Shown here: in pieces, positions 1 through 14,003 of the stretch
How the letters are laid out: each line of letters starts with the position of its first letter
Numbering within the stretch: the stretch's first letter is position 1
Source of the DNA: Antedon mediterranea
Taxonomy: Eukaryota > Echinodermata > Crinoidea > Comatulida > Antedonidae
Assembly (NCBI RefSeq): GCF_964355755.1
Contig: NC_092671.1
Span: forward strand, 25,604,070-25,668,069
Direction of reading: 5' to 3'
DNA: 64,000 nucleotides
Translations under genes and position numbers: made by a program
Notes under the pieces: generated by a model
Told to the model about the DNA's origin: nothing
Databases searched by the model: none
The model's input: the letters and a program-made list of their open reading frames with translations, nothing else

Positions 1-435
1 ACACTGACTAAATAGAGTAAGTTGGATCTTATAATATATTATAAAACACCTGTATCCTTGCAATTTGATTGGTTAATTACACAATGGTCAAATCACCGGC
101 ATTCATAAAAAAATAGTTATAATTATATCATCATTTTGGTGCACATGCTGCTTCCTTAATCTCAAATTTGTTCTGCACTTGTTCTTCTTTTACTTAACTC
201 TGAAGTAAAATTTACATTGATAAGACAAAACTGACCAGGATTACATTTAATTTACCATACTATTCTCATGATCTGTTTAAAATACCTGGCAAGATCAATT
301 AAAGTTACAATGTAATTGAGCAGCTAGAAGATTAATTGTGAGTAACACACAGTACTGGCATAGGAAGGATCTTGTTATAAACATCTCTTAGTCTAGCAAG
401 TATAAAGTGTTCACTGTATTAGCGAATTCAAACAG
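1..435. other. intergenic, no feature seen
   Basis: AT-rich sequence without a convincing exon, repeat or RNA gene. It may include decayed upstream sequence of the reverse transcriptase tail that starts near 436. Confidence 0.4.
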
Positions 436-712
436 ATGAATACATTAACCGTTTATTCACATCTTAATCACATTAGCAGAATTACTCGAGGACATCACCT
501 GAGATTTTTCAAGCCTATTTTCCATAAAGGATGGAACTGTAGAAGACATACCTTCTTGCAACGAGTAATAAACCATTGGAACAGTTTACCAGCTGACGTT
601 GTTAATTCTGAGACCACTAACACCTTCAAGAATCGCATCGACACAATGTAGTTTATATGGGGTTAAAAAGGCACTCGCCTAAACTTTCCCATTATAACTA
701 AACTAAACTAAT
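436..712 (+). mobile_element. 3' tail of a non-LTR retrotransposon (RT C-terminus)
   Basis: The reading frame 436-651 ends with RVINHWNSLPADVV...TFKNRID, the pattern (hydrophobic-x-x-WN-x-LP, then FK-x-x-LD/ID) that closes CR1/L2/jockey-type reverse transcriptase ORFs. The catalytic RT and endonuclease regions are absent, so this is a 5'-truncated dead copy. The following 60 bases, up to an AACTAAACTA-like end, are probably its 3' UTR. The family is assigned from the motif only. Confidence 0.6.
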
Positions 713-2359
713 CTAGAAATGTTTAAAACTAAAGTTTTAAAATTTCTAGATTATGACATGTACAAAATTCTTTTGTATTAAAAAATATATTCAACAGTCT
801 TTAACTTATGTAAATGATTTAATACCCTTTTCACATCTGCATAAATAATTTGCAACATAGTTTTATTACAGGAAAATGGAAACTTGAGAAATCTCGAAAG
901 AAAGTATAGTTTGGCGTTATTTGATTACTATGATTGGTCAGTTTAATTAATTAAATAACACATGTGCAACTCGGGACATCTCGGAACAAAAAAACATGGC
1001 CTCTTATATGTGTGTTTTTGTGAAATCTCGGGAGATTTTCCACAAAATTGTCTTCACATTGAAAACGTGGTTACAAATTAATTGTTATTTTGCAGATGTG
1101 AAAAAAGGGTATTAGTGTTATTTAATAGTAAATTAATACAAGATTGTTAAATATTTTAGTGTTACTATATGACTGAGCATAGTCCCAGGGGATCTGGTAT
1201 GACATTTGGCGAAAATTAGGGGGGTGGGATTATAGTCGAGCATGGGATTATAATCGGTCAGATATAGTATTATTATGTTTTAGTTCAATTTAATATATCT
1301 TAAGACATCAACTGTTTAATCTTGGAAAACTGTATATAATTTTTAGAAAAAAATGTGTTTTTTCCAGTAGTTTTCATGTTGTTTATTGAATTTTTCACAG
1401 TTTTCTCTTTGGAAAAATGAAATAAGGATTTTTACTGTTTCCCCATATATATATATCATTGTCATTGTGGGTGAGGGCATGGTGTGAGGTACAGTAGGGG
1501 ATAATGATCCAGTAGATTACAATATGCTGAATACAATGTTTTTAAAAAGTCAAATACTAAAATTATCGATTTTAAGTAGTGTGAACGACAGTGAAACAAA
1601 TACTGAATATAATCTTTAAATGAAAATGTAATCCTATGTTAATACCATTGGATTAACCTACAAAGGCACAGCTAATGGCTAAGTGACAACAACCTCACAT
1701 TCGAGTAAAGTTAGTATCGTTTAGATGTGGGAATGACCAGAAACTGTGCAGACTAAAAGTCCATGGATATGTACTAATTGTGAAGAGGAAGAGAGTTAGT
1801 CTTTGTTTACTTTGGGTAATTACTGTATAATTTGAATTAATTATTTGATCATTAACAAAAACAAATATAAGAGAGACTATTGACATTGGAATATGGTAGA
1901 ATGCTGGAAACTGGCCTCCTAACATACAGTATTTTCATTTCCTTTTGTCAACTTGTCTGCTTTTTTTCTGTGGAAGTGATTAACTTGATTAAAACTGCAA
2001 AATGGCCTATTCAAAGTCTTTTTTTTTTTATTAATTTTCATTTTGTAATTTAGTATTTTCAAATGTTTATTAGACATTTAATGTTGCCGAATAATGTTGA
2101 TCAAATTACAAACGGAGTGTCTTATCCATTTTCATCATCATATTTCATCTTCATATTTCATAATTTGAGAAACTTCCTAATTCATAGCATTCTCTTGTTT
2201 CTGACAAAAATCTCAATAAATTAGCAGAATAACGTGATTCACAAAACTTGCAAATTTTAGTTCATCTAGTTCATACACTGAAATCTAAAATATATAAATA
2301 TAAAATTGCAAAAAAGAATTGAAAAATTGTAGATACAATCATTGTATTATTCTTTACAG
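713..2359. other. intergenic, one small inverted-repeat element
   Basis: No exon recognised. Apart from the short inverted-repeat element at 1167-1266 the stretch is low-complexity AT-rich DNA. Confidence 0.4.
1167..1266. mobile_element. small MITE-like element, TATGACYGAG ends
   Basis: The left end reads TATATGACTGAGCAT and the right end, reversed, reads TATATCTGACCGATTATA, giving imperfect inverted termini around about 100 bp. A second, longer copy with the same ends lies at 43546-43713, which supports a dispersed family rather than a chance palindrome. There is no coding capacity. Confidence 0.5.
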
Positions 2360-2458
2360 GTTACGGATTATTTAGTGCCTAAAATATGGAACGAACCACC
2401 TCAATCACTAAAACTACTGTATAGATTCAAATTATATATTTTACACAGTATACATTAA
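2360..2458 (+). mobile_element. non-LTR retrotransposon RT tail (decayed)
   Basis: Frame 2360-2458 reads VPKIWNEPPQSLK..., then RFKLYIL and a stop. This is the VP-x-x-WN-x-LP...FK-x-x-L ending of CR1/L2-like reverse transcriptases. It is too short to pass as a gene and has no RT core. It is a different copy from the one at 436. Confidence 0.5.
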
Positions 2459-3212
2459 GAAATATAGACAATTAAACAAATCGTAAACACATGGGCAGGT
2501 TACTCGGCTGTGGATTGGACAGATGCATTACTGTCAGTCTGGAAACCAATAGGAGAATGAAAAGGACATCAAGACTTCTGGATGCAAAATGTTAAGGACT
2601 GACAATGTTTGACTATAAAGAGACAATTTTCCTTACTGTATCAAGGCAATGCTATGATAGAGTACATGTGTCACATAGGAAACATGGTTACGGTTAGGGT
2701 AAATACTAAATCCTATTCACAATAATCTCTTTTTCCACGACGCTAGATTCAGAACATTCAAGTTAATACTTCCTAATAAGTTAAATTTCTTTCATTTTTC
2801 TTAAATTTAGTTTGTTATAAGATAATATATTTTTTTCTCTTTGTATTGTAAATGTGAGAAAGCATCGTCTCAACGTATGCAGCTGATTTAAAAGATAAAG
2901 TTTTCAGTTTACAGAATCTTTCGTCAACTTCAGATACTCAACAACAACAGCAAAGCCAAGATATATTTAAAGTCTTTATAATTTAAAATAACACATTTAG
3001 AGAAAGAATAGTGAATCTTACCTGTTTCAGCTGTCAGTATTCAAGTAAACCACACTACATCACTATGGTAACCAGACTTGGTATGAAAATGGATTTAGCC
3101 ACACTTATCTACTTTCTGGTAGCTAAACAATATAAAAAATACATCTACATAAAATTAATTGATTTCATACAACAATACCATTCTTTTAATATAGTAGAAC
3201 ACTTTCGAAATA

Positions 3213-3325
3213 AAACAAAGTGTCCATTTAATAGGTGTGTCCCCTGAATACAGTAGGTGTTGGCTGCAATGTCAATGCATATATTTCCCCTTTGATATGT
3301 ATGTCCCCTGAATAGAAGTATCCCA
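3213..3325. repeat. dispersed GTGTCCCCTGAATA motif cluster
   Basis: The phrases AAAGTGTCCATTTAATAG, GTGTCCCCTGAATACAG and TATGTCCCCTGAATAGAAG lie close together. Related phrases occur near 3940-3970, 5160-5215 and 11510-11610. This is a degenerate dispersed repeat; it has no coding interpretation. Confidence 0.4.
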
Positions 3326-3779
3326 AATGAGCACTCATAAGGGCCCTCCAACGTTTGGTAGTTGCATTGGGGCTGTTTATGCTCTGGGGCTCTTTAGTCC
3401 GATTATTATCAATAATCAGGGCCATAGCCACCAGATGTAAGGTTTCAACCTGACCACTTTTCACAGAGGCCTTTAACAACCCTGGGGCTAGCACACATAT
3501 TGTTTCTCTTTTCTTGCGACCACCTTGCCACTTTATTTCTCATGGCTACAGCACTAATAATATGTAATTATTATTACATATTATTGATAGTTTATAATTT
3601 TGTACACTTTGATTTGTAATCCTACTTTGTTCCAACTGTAATACTTTTCAAGAAATTATAAATTTTTCATACACCTTTTCAAAGAGATACAATAATAAGG
3701 TTTTATAATTATTACATGTCATATATCAAAATGATCTAATGTAAAAATAATATGTTAATAAAAAGGGGTTAGAACTCGA

Positions 3780-3915
3780 TATTATATTATACAATATTTT
3801 GTTACATGTTTATGTATTGTCATGATGTATTTTTGTGAGGGTCCCTAATGATCAGCTGTGGCTGGATGGACCACCCTCGTAAAATATGTTAAAATAAAAA
3901 AAAAATAAAAATATG
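3780..3915 (+). mobile_element. possible 3' UTR of a non-LTR retrotransposon
   Basis: The stretch holds a GAGGGTCC ... GGACCACCCTC hairpin followed by TAAAATATGTTAAAATAAA and an A-rich run. Hairpin plus A-rich tail resembles the 3' ends of CR1/Rex-like elements. There is no attached RT sequence, so confidence is low. Confidence 0.3.
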
Positions 3916-4124
3916 GGGGAACCTTCAGCAGCCAACAAAGTGTCCTTCTTAATAAGGGTGTCTAATGAATAATGGCCAAGCCCTATTCAACTGAAAACAA
4001 TTCATTATTTATTGTTTTATTTTATAAAAAAATGTAGTGGGTCAACTTATACCTACAATGACCACTTGAACGTTTATATCCCACTAAAGACTGGAGGCAG
4101 TGTGGTTAAAAGATTAATTTAATT

Positions 4125-4260
4125 TGTCATAATAATATAATAACTTTATTGACAAACACTTTTGTATCAGCAGCAACACACTCAATAGTGGTGCAGTCAA
4201 CTTAAATTACATACAAATTTACACAATTTTAAATATTTACATAATAAAATATAAAAATTA
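4125..4260 (-). mobile_element. possible 3' end of a non-LTR retrotransposon
   Basis: Read on the minus strand the stretch ends in GTCAATAAAGTTATTATA, resembling the AATAAAG plus short ATT-repeat ends of CR1/L2 elements seen elsewhere in the window. No coding remnant is attached. Confidence 0.3.
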
Positions 4261-4845
4261 TATTTACGCTAGTGAATAATGTATTTAAAAAAAAATCATT
4301 AAATTCTATAACATGAATTATATAGAATTATTTAAGAAAATGTTGTTGCATTTAAATTGTAGTTATAGCATCATATACAGTAATAATAAAAGAGAAATGA
4401 ATTATTGAATTATGTATTATACAACTAATTATACATACCAGAGAAGGAGGAAGTGGCGTCCGTTGAACTTATTGAATGATATTGTCTAAAGAAAAGGAAA
4501 CAACTAGATCAATTATTATACGATGACCCTGTGACCTCATCAACAATTCATTAGATTTCTTCAAACATAAAAAATATCTAATTCAAAAATAAAGCTACGA
4601 ATATTAAACATCGAAATGTAATTGCGTGGTTACTTTGAAGGGATAATTACATACAGTGTACGTGGGCATATGATCATATCAATGATTAACTAAAACATTG
4701 CAACATCAAAAAAACGATTTTCATGGATGATACTATCTAAAGTTCTGCTTGTCTGAATGAATATTTTCAATGACATTTAAAAGTATTTAAAGCAAATCAG
4801 ATCAATGCATGCGAAAAAAAAATGTGAAATCAGATTCAAGAATGT

Positions 4846-5086
4846 TTTCATTTAATATTTAAATGTCTGAATATTTAAATATGCAAATGTATGAATATTT
4901 AAATATACAAATGTCTGAATATTCAAATATGCAAATTAGTGTTAAACAAGAAAGTACTGATTAATGCCAAATATGCAAATGTCTAAATACAAAATGGGCA
5001 ATGTGAATACTTATGCAAATGTCCAGTCTGATAGGCAAATGTCCGACTAATGTGAATATTCAAATGTTCAACATGAATATGCAAAT
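4846..5086. repeat. irregular repeat rich in ATGCAAAT octamers
   Basis: Five exact ATGCAAAT octamers lie at 4881, 4929, 4973, 5013 and 5079, mixed with AATATTTAAATAT and AATGTCTGAATATT phrases. The spacing (48, 44, 40 and 66 bases) suggests a decayed tandem repeat of about 45 bp. ATGCAAAT is the consensus bound by POU/Oct homeodomain proteins in animals; whether it is bound here is unknown. Confidence 0.5.
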
Positions 5087-7365
5087 GAAATACTTGTTTT
5101 AAGCAATCAATAAACACCAAACAATACAACTTTGGAGTACACCTTCAGGAAACGACAATTTGTGCCTCTAATAATGGTGTCCCTCTAATAATGGTGTCCC
5201 CTGAATACGGGATATAGTCCTGGTAAAACAAGCACCTCATTTGTTTCACTGGAAAATGTCTACTTAAGGATTTTGCTGACAACTACACTATATCGACTTA
5301 CTACTAAAAAAAAACAGAGAAAAACCTAAGTTTAAATGTTAACATACTAAAAAAAAAGAAAAATGTTATACCTACTGTAATCTAGGTATGGCATAATTCA
5401 CTCTAGGCAAATCCTGTAATACAGAATTGTACATACATAAAAACAGTATGGTCATGTATAGTTCCAACATTGGGTAAACCATAAATAAATATTTGACTTT
5501 ACTTTTCTCCCATGTGTAAACAGTCATATGACATTGTTTACAATTATGGAAATAGAACTAATAGGCCTAATGAATATTAAATAGATTACCAATATTTAGC
5601 AGGTATGTAACACACAGTTCCTGATCCTCAATATAGGAATACTTTCCACAGTTGAGTAAACTAAAATGAAACTAATAAAAAGATTGTTATAAAATACCAC
5701 ATACTTCTTCATGCAGTCAATTGTAAACAATATATAAAAGATTTAAAAGAAAAAGGCTTAGTTGTGAGGGTGTGTAGAACGAAATATACAAGGTTGAACA
5801 TTCTGTGGAGTATCTTTTGTAACTGGTTAATCCCCTATCCCACTACACTTCTTCATTGTTTTGATGGGACCTATTCATAAATAACATTCCATAAACTGAA
5901 ATGATTAAACACACTTGATTGGTTTATTTCATATCACATGATGTCCATTAGTTTTTTCCTATTTCAATTATAATATATTGCACTCTCATCTTTTTGTAAA
6001 CAAAATCGTGAAGTCTGTATATTGTGCAAAAGGAACCCACCTGTAGGTTGCAGTGATGGTCCTGTGGTTGTGTAGAGTGTTCTTCTTCCATGGCTAATTC
6101 TGCTCCCACAGCAGAGGAGGGCTAAATGTTGGCCTCCATTCCACAAATGGAAGCAGCTGATTAATCAAAGGTTGACTCTATACACCTACAGTATGGATCA
6201 AATTCAAATTGCAGTAGGGGACAGCTTTTAACTCCTGCTTATGCACCAAAGCATGTATAAACCGAATGTCAAAGAAAAATCTGGTCAATAATATTTGCTG
6301 TAGCCTGTAAAGACTCAGATATTGCTGGGACCCATTTCTCACAGGAAAACTGTACTACTATTGCAATTTTACATCTGTCTGAAGTGTTTTTGGCACAGTG
6401 AAGACATTTCTATGTGAAGAGCTAATTTTGATTTTTTTGTACTCTGTAGCAATTTAATTAATTAAAAAAAATATTCTATCAGTTACATTTCAGATAATAA
6501 TAAATGAAGTTTAAGTCAGTAAATAATTGAAAAAAGCCGTTCAATTGTATCAGTGCAGCTCGAAAACTTGACTGCCGCGATGCTTATTTATTTGAGTTCT
6601 CTGTCTAAGTTCAATTGGAATAAGTAACAAGTATTTTGATTTGAATTGCGACTGCTGCTAATAAGGAATGCTCTGAACCAAACAGATATACAGCTAAATT
6701 GTTTAATAATTGTTTATTATTTATTTACATAAATTCTAGAATGGAATTAAAAGGAGGAGCTTCTTTTTTCAATAGTGGTGTTATATTGTTTTAAGTATAT
6801 CCTGTTTGCTTTGGGTGTGGTGTTGGGAAACAAATAGTACTGTAACAATAAGTTGATTGTTTTAATGCTTGGTGCATTAGTAACATCAACAACACACTTC
6901 GAGAGGTCGATATCCTTTGCATTAGTAAACAAAAATGTAGAAAATGAAACCATTGTAGGGTGGAAGACTCAAGATGAAACAATGGCTAACAGTAGATTGG
7001 CATTTGAGAAGAACTGAGCTCAGGAATCACCCTAGGCTTCTTTTAAATAAGAAAGAATACACTGTTGCAGTGGTGTAAACACAGAGGCCCTCCAACATTG
7101 GATGCCTCAGGCATTTTTAGCCTTTTCCAAGGGCCCCTGGATTTAGCGGTCATAGTTGCTACGCTACTGCGCTTTTATCATTAATATAGCGAATGCCTTG
7201 GTTTACTCAACTGATTACCTTGTAAATAGCATAAGCCGCACCAGACATACACCATGTGTCAACATACTGTAGCCTAATAGTATAGTTTATCATTTATAAA
7301 ATAAGAGAAACCATAAATTACATGTTTAACTTCCTCTCTTATTCTTTACTTACAACAATTATTCT
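5087..7365. other. intergenic, no feature seen
   Basis: AT-rich DNA. Short open frames here have no recognisable family, and no splice-flanked conserved exon was found. The dispersed GTGTCCC motif occurs at 5160-5215. Confidence 0.4.
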
Positions 7366-7610
7366 CATAATTATGCTTATATTGGCTTAACAATTAGTAT
7401 TGCTTGCGTATAATTATTGTTAGTCAGTGATATATAACTACACAATCATTTCACTCTGCAGGAAATTTAAATTACTTGGTTCACTTGATTATTATACTAT
7501 AATTATTATATTGCAATATCATAAAAATTTAAATATATATGACATTGGCTTTTAATAACAATTTCTTAATTACCATGAATATAACTATAACATCATTTCC
7601 CTCCGCAGGC
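7366..7610. repeat. degenerate longer repeat units flanking the 25-bp array
   Basis: Two units each carry an ATTATATTGCAATATCATAA-like block, then an AATATAACTATAACA-like block, then a CATTTC...TCYGCAGG block. The same order recurs at 9885-10040, 10610-10740 and 10741-10885. The 25-bp array starts exactly at the CAGGCAGACGCACTG end of one unit. Confidence 0.5.
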
Positions 7611-9883
7611 AGACGCACTGTATACTATATTATATAGACGCACTGTATACTATATTATATAGACGCACTGTATACTATATTATACAGACGCACTGTATAC
7701 TATATTATACAGACGCACTGTATACTATATTATACAGACGCACTGTATACTATATTATACAGACGCACTGTATACTATATTATACAGATGCACTGTATAC
7801 TATATTATACAGACGCACTGTATACTATATTATACAGACGCACTGTATACTATATTATACAGACGCACTGTATACTATATTATACAGACGCACTGTATAA
7901 TATATTATACAGACGCACTGTATAATATATTATACAGACGCACTGTATACTATATTATACAGACGCACTGTATACTATATTATACAGACGCACTGTATAC
8001 TATATTATATAGACGCACTGTATACTATATTATATAGACGCACTGTATAATATATTATACAGACGCACTGTATACTATATAATACAGACGCACTGTATAC
8101 TATATTATACAGACGCACTGTATACTATATTATACAGACGCACTGTATACTATATTATACAGACGCACTGTATACTATATTATACAGACGCACTGTATAC
8201 TATATTATACAGACGCACTGTATACTATATTATACAGACGCACTGTATACTATATTATACAGACGCACTGTATACTATATTATACAGACGCACTGTATAC
8301 TATATTATACAGACGCACTGTATACTATATTATACAGACGCACTGTATAATATATTATACAGACGCACTGTATAATATATTATACAGACGCACTGTATAC
8401 TATATTATACAGACGCACTGTATACTATATTATACAGACGCACTGTATACTATATTATACAGACGCACTGTATAATATATTATACAGACGCACTGTATAA
8501 TATATTATACAGACGCACCGTATACTATATTATACAGACGCACCGTATACTATATTATACAGACGCACTGTATACTATATTATACAGACACACTGTATAC
8601 TATATTATACAGACGCACTGTATACTATATTATACAGACGCACTGTATAATATATTATACAGACGCACTGTATACTATATTATACAGACGCACTGTATAC
8701 TATATTATACAGACGCACTGTATACTATATTATACAGACGCACTGTATAATATATTATACAGACGCACTGTATACTATATTATACAGACGCACTGTATAC
8801 TATATTATACAGACGCACTGTATAATATATTATACAGACGCACTGTATACTATATTATACAGACGCACTGTATACTATATTATACAGACGCACCGTATAC
8901 TATATTATACAGACGCACCGTATACTATATTATACAGACGCACTGTATACTATATTATACAGACGCACTGTATACTATATTATACAGACGCACTGTATAC
9001 TATATTATACAGACGCACTGTATACTATATTATACAGACGCACTGTATACTATATTATACAGACGCACTGTATACTATATTATACAGATACAGTGTATAC
9101 TATATTATACAGACGCACTGTATACTATATTATACAGACGCACTGTATACTATATTATACAGACGCACAGTATACTATATTATACAGACGCACTGTATAC
9201 TATATTATACAGACGCACAGTATACTATATTATACAGACGCACTGTATACTATATTATACAGACGCACTGTATACTATATTATACAGACACACCGTATAC
9301 TATATTACACAGACGCACCGTATACTATATTATACAGATGCACCGTATACTATATTATACAGACGCACTGTATAATATATTATACAGACGCACTGTATAC
9401 TATATTATACAGACGCACTGTATAATATATTATACAGACGCACTGTATACTATATTATACAGACGCACTGTATAATATATTATACAGACGCACTGTATAC
9501 TATATTATACAGACGCACTGTATAATATATTATACAGACGCACTGTATAATATATTATACAGACGCACTGTATACTATATTATACAGACGCACTGTATAC
9601 TATATTATACAGACGCACTGTATAATATATTATACAGACGCACTGTATAATATATTATACAGACGCACTGTATACTATATTATACAGACGCACTGTATAA
9701 TATATTATACAGACGCACTGTATAATATATTATACAGACGCACTGTATACTATATTATACAGACGCACTGTATACTATATTATACAGACGCACTGTATAA
9801 TATATTATACAGACGCACTGTATAATATATTATACAGACGCACTGTATACTATATTATACAGACGCACTGTATACTATATTAT
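7611..9883. repeat. 25-bp minisatellite, about 91 copies
   Basis: The unit is AGACGCACTGTATACTATAT followed by TATAC, in one continuous head-to-tail run of about 2.27 kb. Variants are mostly single changes (TATAC to TATAA, CACTG to CACCG or CACAG). Because 25 is not a multiple of 3, frames through it cycle every 75 bases; the open frame near 9093-9425 is an artefact of this. The unit contains the palindrome GTATAC. Confidence 0.97.
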
Positions 9884-10890
9884 TAAATCACCTCATTATT
9901 CCACAGTATACCCTAATTAATTTATATTGCAATATTGTAGTAAATTATACCGTAATAATAATTGTTTATTCTTGGCTTATCAAAATTACTTGCCATGAAT
10001 AAACCTATACACAATAACTCCACAGGCAGACTGTATACTATGCAAATAATGAATGTTTATGAGTGCAATGGTACAAATAATTTTGTGAGGTGAAATATAA
10101 AGCCTGAGTGAAAGAAGAATTTTTTTATCAAATGAAATTATTTCTACATTCATTGTTTGTTTTATATAACATTTAAGTCATTGTCATTGTTCTGATCTTG
10201 TTGTGAATGAGATCGCATAGCATGCTTTGCTGTTTACATCAGCAGACAATGTGCTCTTTGATTTTACACAGATTTTGTTTTCGTAAAAAGTACTATTACA
10301 CGATCATTACAAAGTACATACTATTTGCACACCAAGTGACTGTCATAATATTATGTTTCTGTTTTCCTGTAGTTAGATAAAGGATGTTTCAGACTAGGTG
10401 TGCTTAATTTATGAGCCAATCAGAATAGTATAAATTTGGTGGGAAACTTTTGGAGGCAACATTTGATCCTCCTCAGAAGCCCCTAATTTGCATATCAAGT
10501 ATAAGTAGTAAATGTTATAGATATCAAAGAAGAAGAGAAAATAAGAGTATCAGAGTAGAAAGACGTATAGAGAATAGAGAAGAGAGGTCTATGACAAGAA
10601 TTGATTTAGGACCGTTCATTATTGTACAGTATACCATAATATTAATTTATTACAATATCATAGTTATTCCTTTCCATGAATATACTGAAACTAGAACATT
10701 TATCTATTACAAATTTCACTCCACAGGATGTATACTATAATTACTTCATAATACTGTAATTATATTACAATAACATAATAATTATGTATGTTATTATTAG
10801 CTTATTATTAACACTTGCTCATCAACAATATATAACTATAACATATTTACACAATCATTTCACTCCCTAGACAGTATACAGTAGAATAAT
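9884..10890. repeat. degenerate repeat units right of the 25-bp array
   Basis: Further copies of the longer unit seen left of the array. They share ATTGCAATAT or TTACAATATC, then CCATGAATA, then TCACTCCACAGG plus a GTATACTAT block at 10028, 10728 and 10872. Between them (10040-10600) the sequence is unique AT-rich DNA without a supported gene. Confidence 0.45.
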
Positions 10891-13800
10891 GAGACTATAG
10901 CCCTTTAATTAACCCTGGTAATTAGAAACGTAGACAGTCACACTACATGTATCAACCCACTTACAATAGACTTTCACCCAATTTCCCAAATGATTACGGT
11001 AAATATCATTATAAATAGTAGTATAATGTGCATTAGGTCATAGTGTATAATAAATTATCTACAAACTACAAATGAAAAATACAGAATAATAATAACAATA
11101 ATAATAGGATTTTATAATACAATACATTTGGCAAGTCATATCAGAAAATGGATGAAATATTATACGAAATATTGAATGTTTATGAGTTGAATAGAAAGAA
11201 TAATTTTCATAAATTTAGATTGAATGTTCTATTTAACGAAGAAAACTTAAATAGTCAAAAGGCTAGGTGGGAGGCTTAGGTCATTCAATAGAATAATGAG
11301 ACTATCGCTCAGTTCTGGTGGTGGAACAAGTCTCCTTTTAACATATTAAACTATTTATTTATAATTCTTACCTTTTTACGAAAAATTGTTTTGCACGTTT
11401 CAAAATTTTAATGAAACTACAAATTATGAAAAATACAAATACAATTAATACCAGCCTAAAGTATATTAAACATTTACAATTTAATATTAAGGTGTACAAC
11501 ATAGACATTTTCAAAGGACACCATTGGGACACAACTGTCCCCGATTTCTCCTGAATAGCAGTTGGGACATTTTTGTCCCCTTATTAGTTTCACAAGAAAG
11601 TGTTCTCTGAATACAATAAAAACAATAACTCAACAATGTTTTCTTTTAAACCTTTATTATATATGCTATTAAATTGGGGTTTAACTACAATAAATATGGA
11701 AACGTAAGGAATGATTAATTTTAGTTTACAATAACAATTAAAATGTTGTTTTACAGTATTATATCTTATAAGTTACATACACAACATTTTAATTTCATAA
11801 TAATATTCAACTATTGTATGCATAATTATTTCATTGTAATATTAGTACCAATGCTGCGTCACAATACCATGCGATACTAACCTGCTATAGTGTAAAAATT
11901 CAGTCAAACAGATCCCTTGTCAACTATAATTTTATTTTTTAAGGCTTGAAATTCATGTTAGTAATAATTATTTTATTTAACAAAAGACAGGCTCGCAGAA
12001 TTGCCTGCTCAATGTCACTACCTGCATCTTAACAAGTAATGTTAATGTATTGGCCAATGACCTCATGATAAATTTCAGTAAGGGATCGTTTTAAACATTT
12101 TCATTGATGGTTTGCGATCTATTTTTAAATAGGTTTGCATAAATTTTTGTTCTTTTTAAAAATACTTTTTGATGAAGAAAACAATGTAATAATGTAATCT
12201 GAAAAGCCCCTAAAATAAATGCCCAACAAGGTAATGAATTATATGTAGACAATTTAGTATATCAATTTTACTTATTTGTTACTAAATAGACAAAACCAAA
12301 AAATGTTAAAAATGAATAAATTTATTTTCAGTGCTAATATGATATTAATTCTGCTTTTTGCACTACCTTTTTGTAATACTCAATCAGCTCTCCCACATGT
12401 GGGTAGCCTATTACTGGTAAAATATTATTTCCAATATTTGCAAATAATTTGGAACCTTGAGGGCTGATTTATACATGTAGATTGCAATCCAGATTGGGAG
12501 ATGGATAGCTATAATCACAATCTACCATTTAGTGATTTGACATCCAAATAGCCTTTGATGTCAAATAAGAATTACAAGTAAAATGACGTCAGCAAATTTT
12601 GACTATCTAGAATGCGAATGGGCTTGTAAAGGTTTGTAAACCAGCACTTGAATATTGCGGCAACATATATCACGATAAATTCAATAGTAACGGTTAGTGG
12701 CAATAACCATTAGCCTAGGATTACTACAAATTCTTTGTCAAAGAGTTTCTAGAATTCATGGAGTCTTTTGGAAATGTTGAATTTTGTTTAAAATGCCAAT
12801 TTCTATACTCAATAATATAAATTAATGGAAGCAACATTTTTTTGGTTTTTCGTACGACAAATGTTATCAAACAAACATGGAATTCTATAATAATTATTCC
12901 TATTTTAGTTATTTATAATAGTACAATCTCATTTTTTCTAAAGGAGGGATATTAATAGGTGGAGGTACAGTGGAAATCAATTAACAACATCAACAATCTA
13001 AATTACCATAACACTGAAAAAGCTCCAAAATAAATGGAAAGTTACCAGTACTCTATATAGATTTGTTAGTTATAATTGCTAATATACAGTTTTTTTTTCT
13101 TAGATATTATAGTATTTACTAATCAGTTATACATGATTAAAAACAAAAATATACAATAGTAGTGCATAACTGTTGTGTATATTTTATAGGTGGCAGCATA
13201 ATATGCACACCTTAAATACACATATATGCAATATAACTGCAAGAGGGCGAACTTGTTGAAAGAATGTAGCGAGCCCAATTAAGATGTGAATCTAATATTC
13301 TACCTTTTGCATTATAACCAAGATGAACAATTTAACATTTATGGAATTTACTATTTTTTATCCAGGACATTATTATTTTAAATAATAAGAAATAGCAAAC
13401 CTCAAGATTAAAAACATTCTTGTGAATGTTTTCTTTAGAAAATATCCCAGGGTGTGTGTTGGTTTAAATCTTTTTAAATCTGCATCTGTAAACTTCCTAA
13501 TTTTGAATCTCTCTTTCAATATTGCATATATTGTGTTCTTTACTATATCATATTATTATTATTAAAAGATATATTTCACAAATACATACAAATTTCTTAC
13601 ATACATATTTATTATTATATATTTTAATACATCACTTTTAAAGGTTAAAATCAAACAATACTATCTACTATTGAAAACCAATTATTGGTATATTATTACA
13701 AAAAAAAATTATTTTGAGGTAAATAATTACTGACAATTTTTCATCTAACTGTTAAGGAGACTTTGTCAGGAATGACAGGAAGATAAAATTGTCAAGGTTC

Positions 13801-14003
13801 AATGAAGCACTGAAATGGCCCTTTTAACAGTTTTAATAACAAGACCTGTAACTTACTTTAAGGATGTTTCTACTGGGAAAATAAACATATTGTCAGATTA
13901 ATGGAATTTCAAAAACATGACCATATTAAAATTATACTGCCAATTTGAATATACCAACACGCAATTATAATGTGTAACATTATAATGTTCAATAGTAGTT
14001 TAG
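10891..14003. other. intergenic, mostly unique AT-rich DNA
   Basis: No exon, RNA gene or clear mobile element was recognised. A diverged copy of the GTGTCC...CTGAATA motif lies at about 11510-11610. Confidence 0.4.

Noticed and set aside
9093-9425. 110-codon ORF
   Set aside because: Lies entirely within the 25-bp minisatellite.
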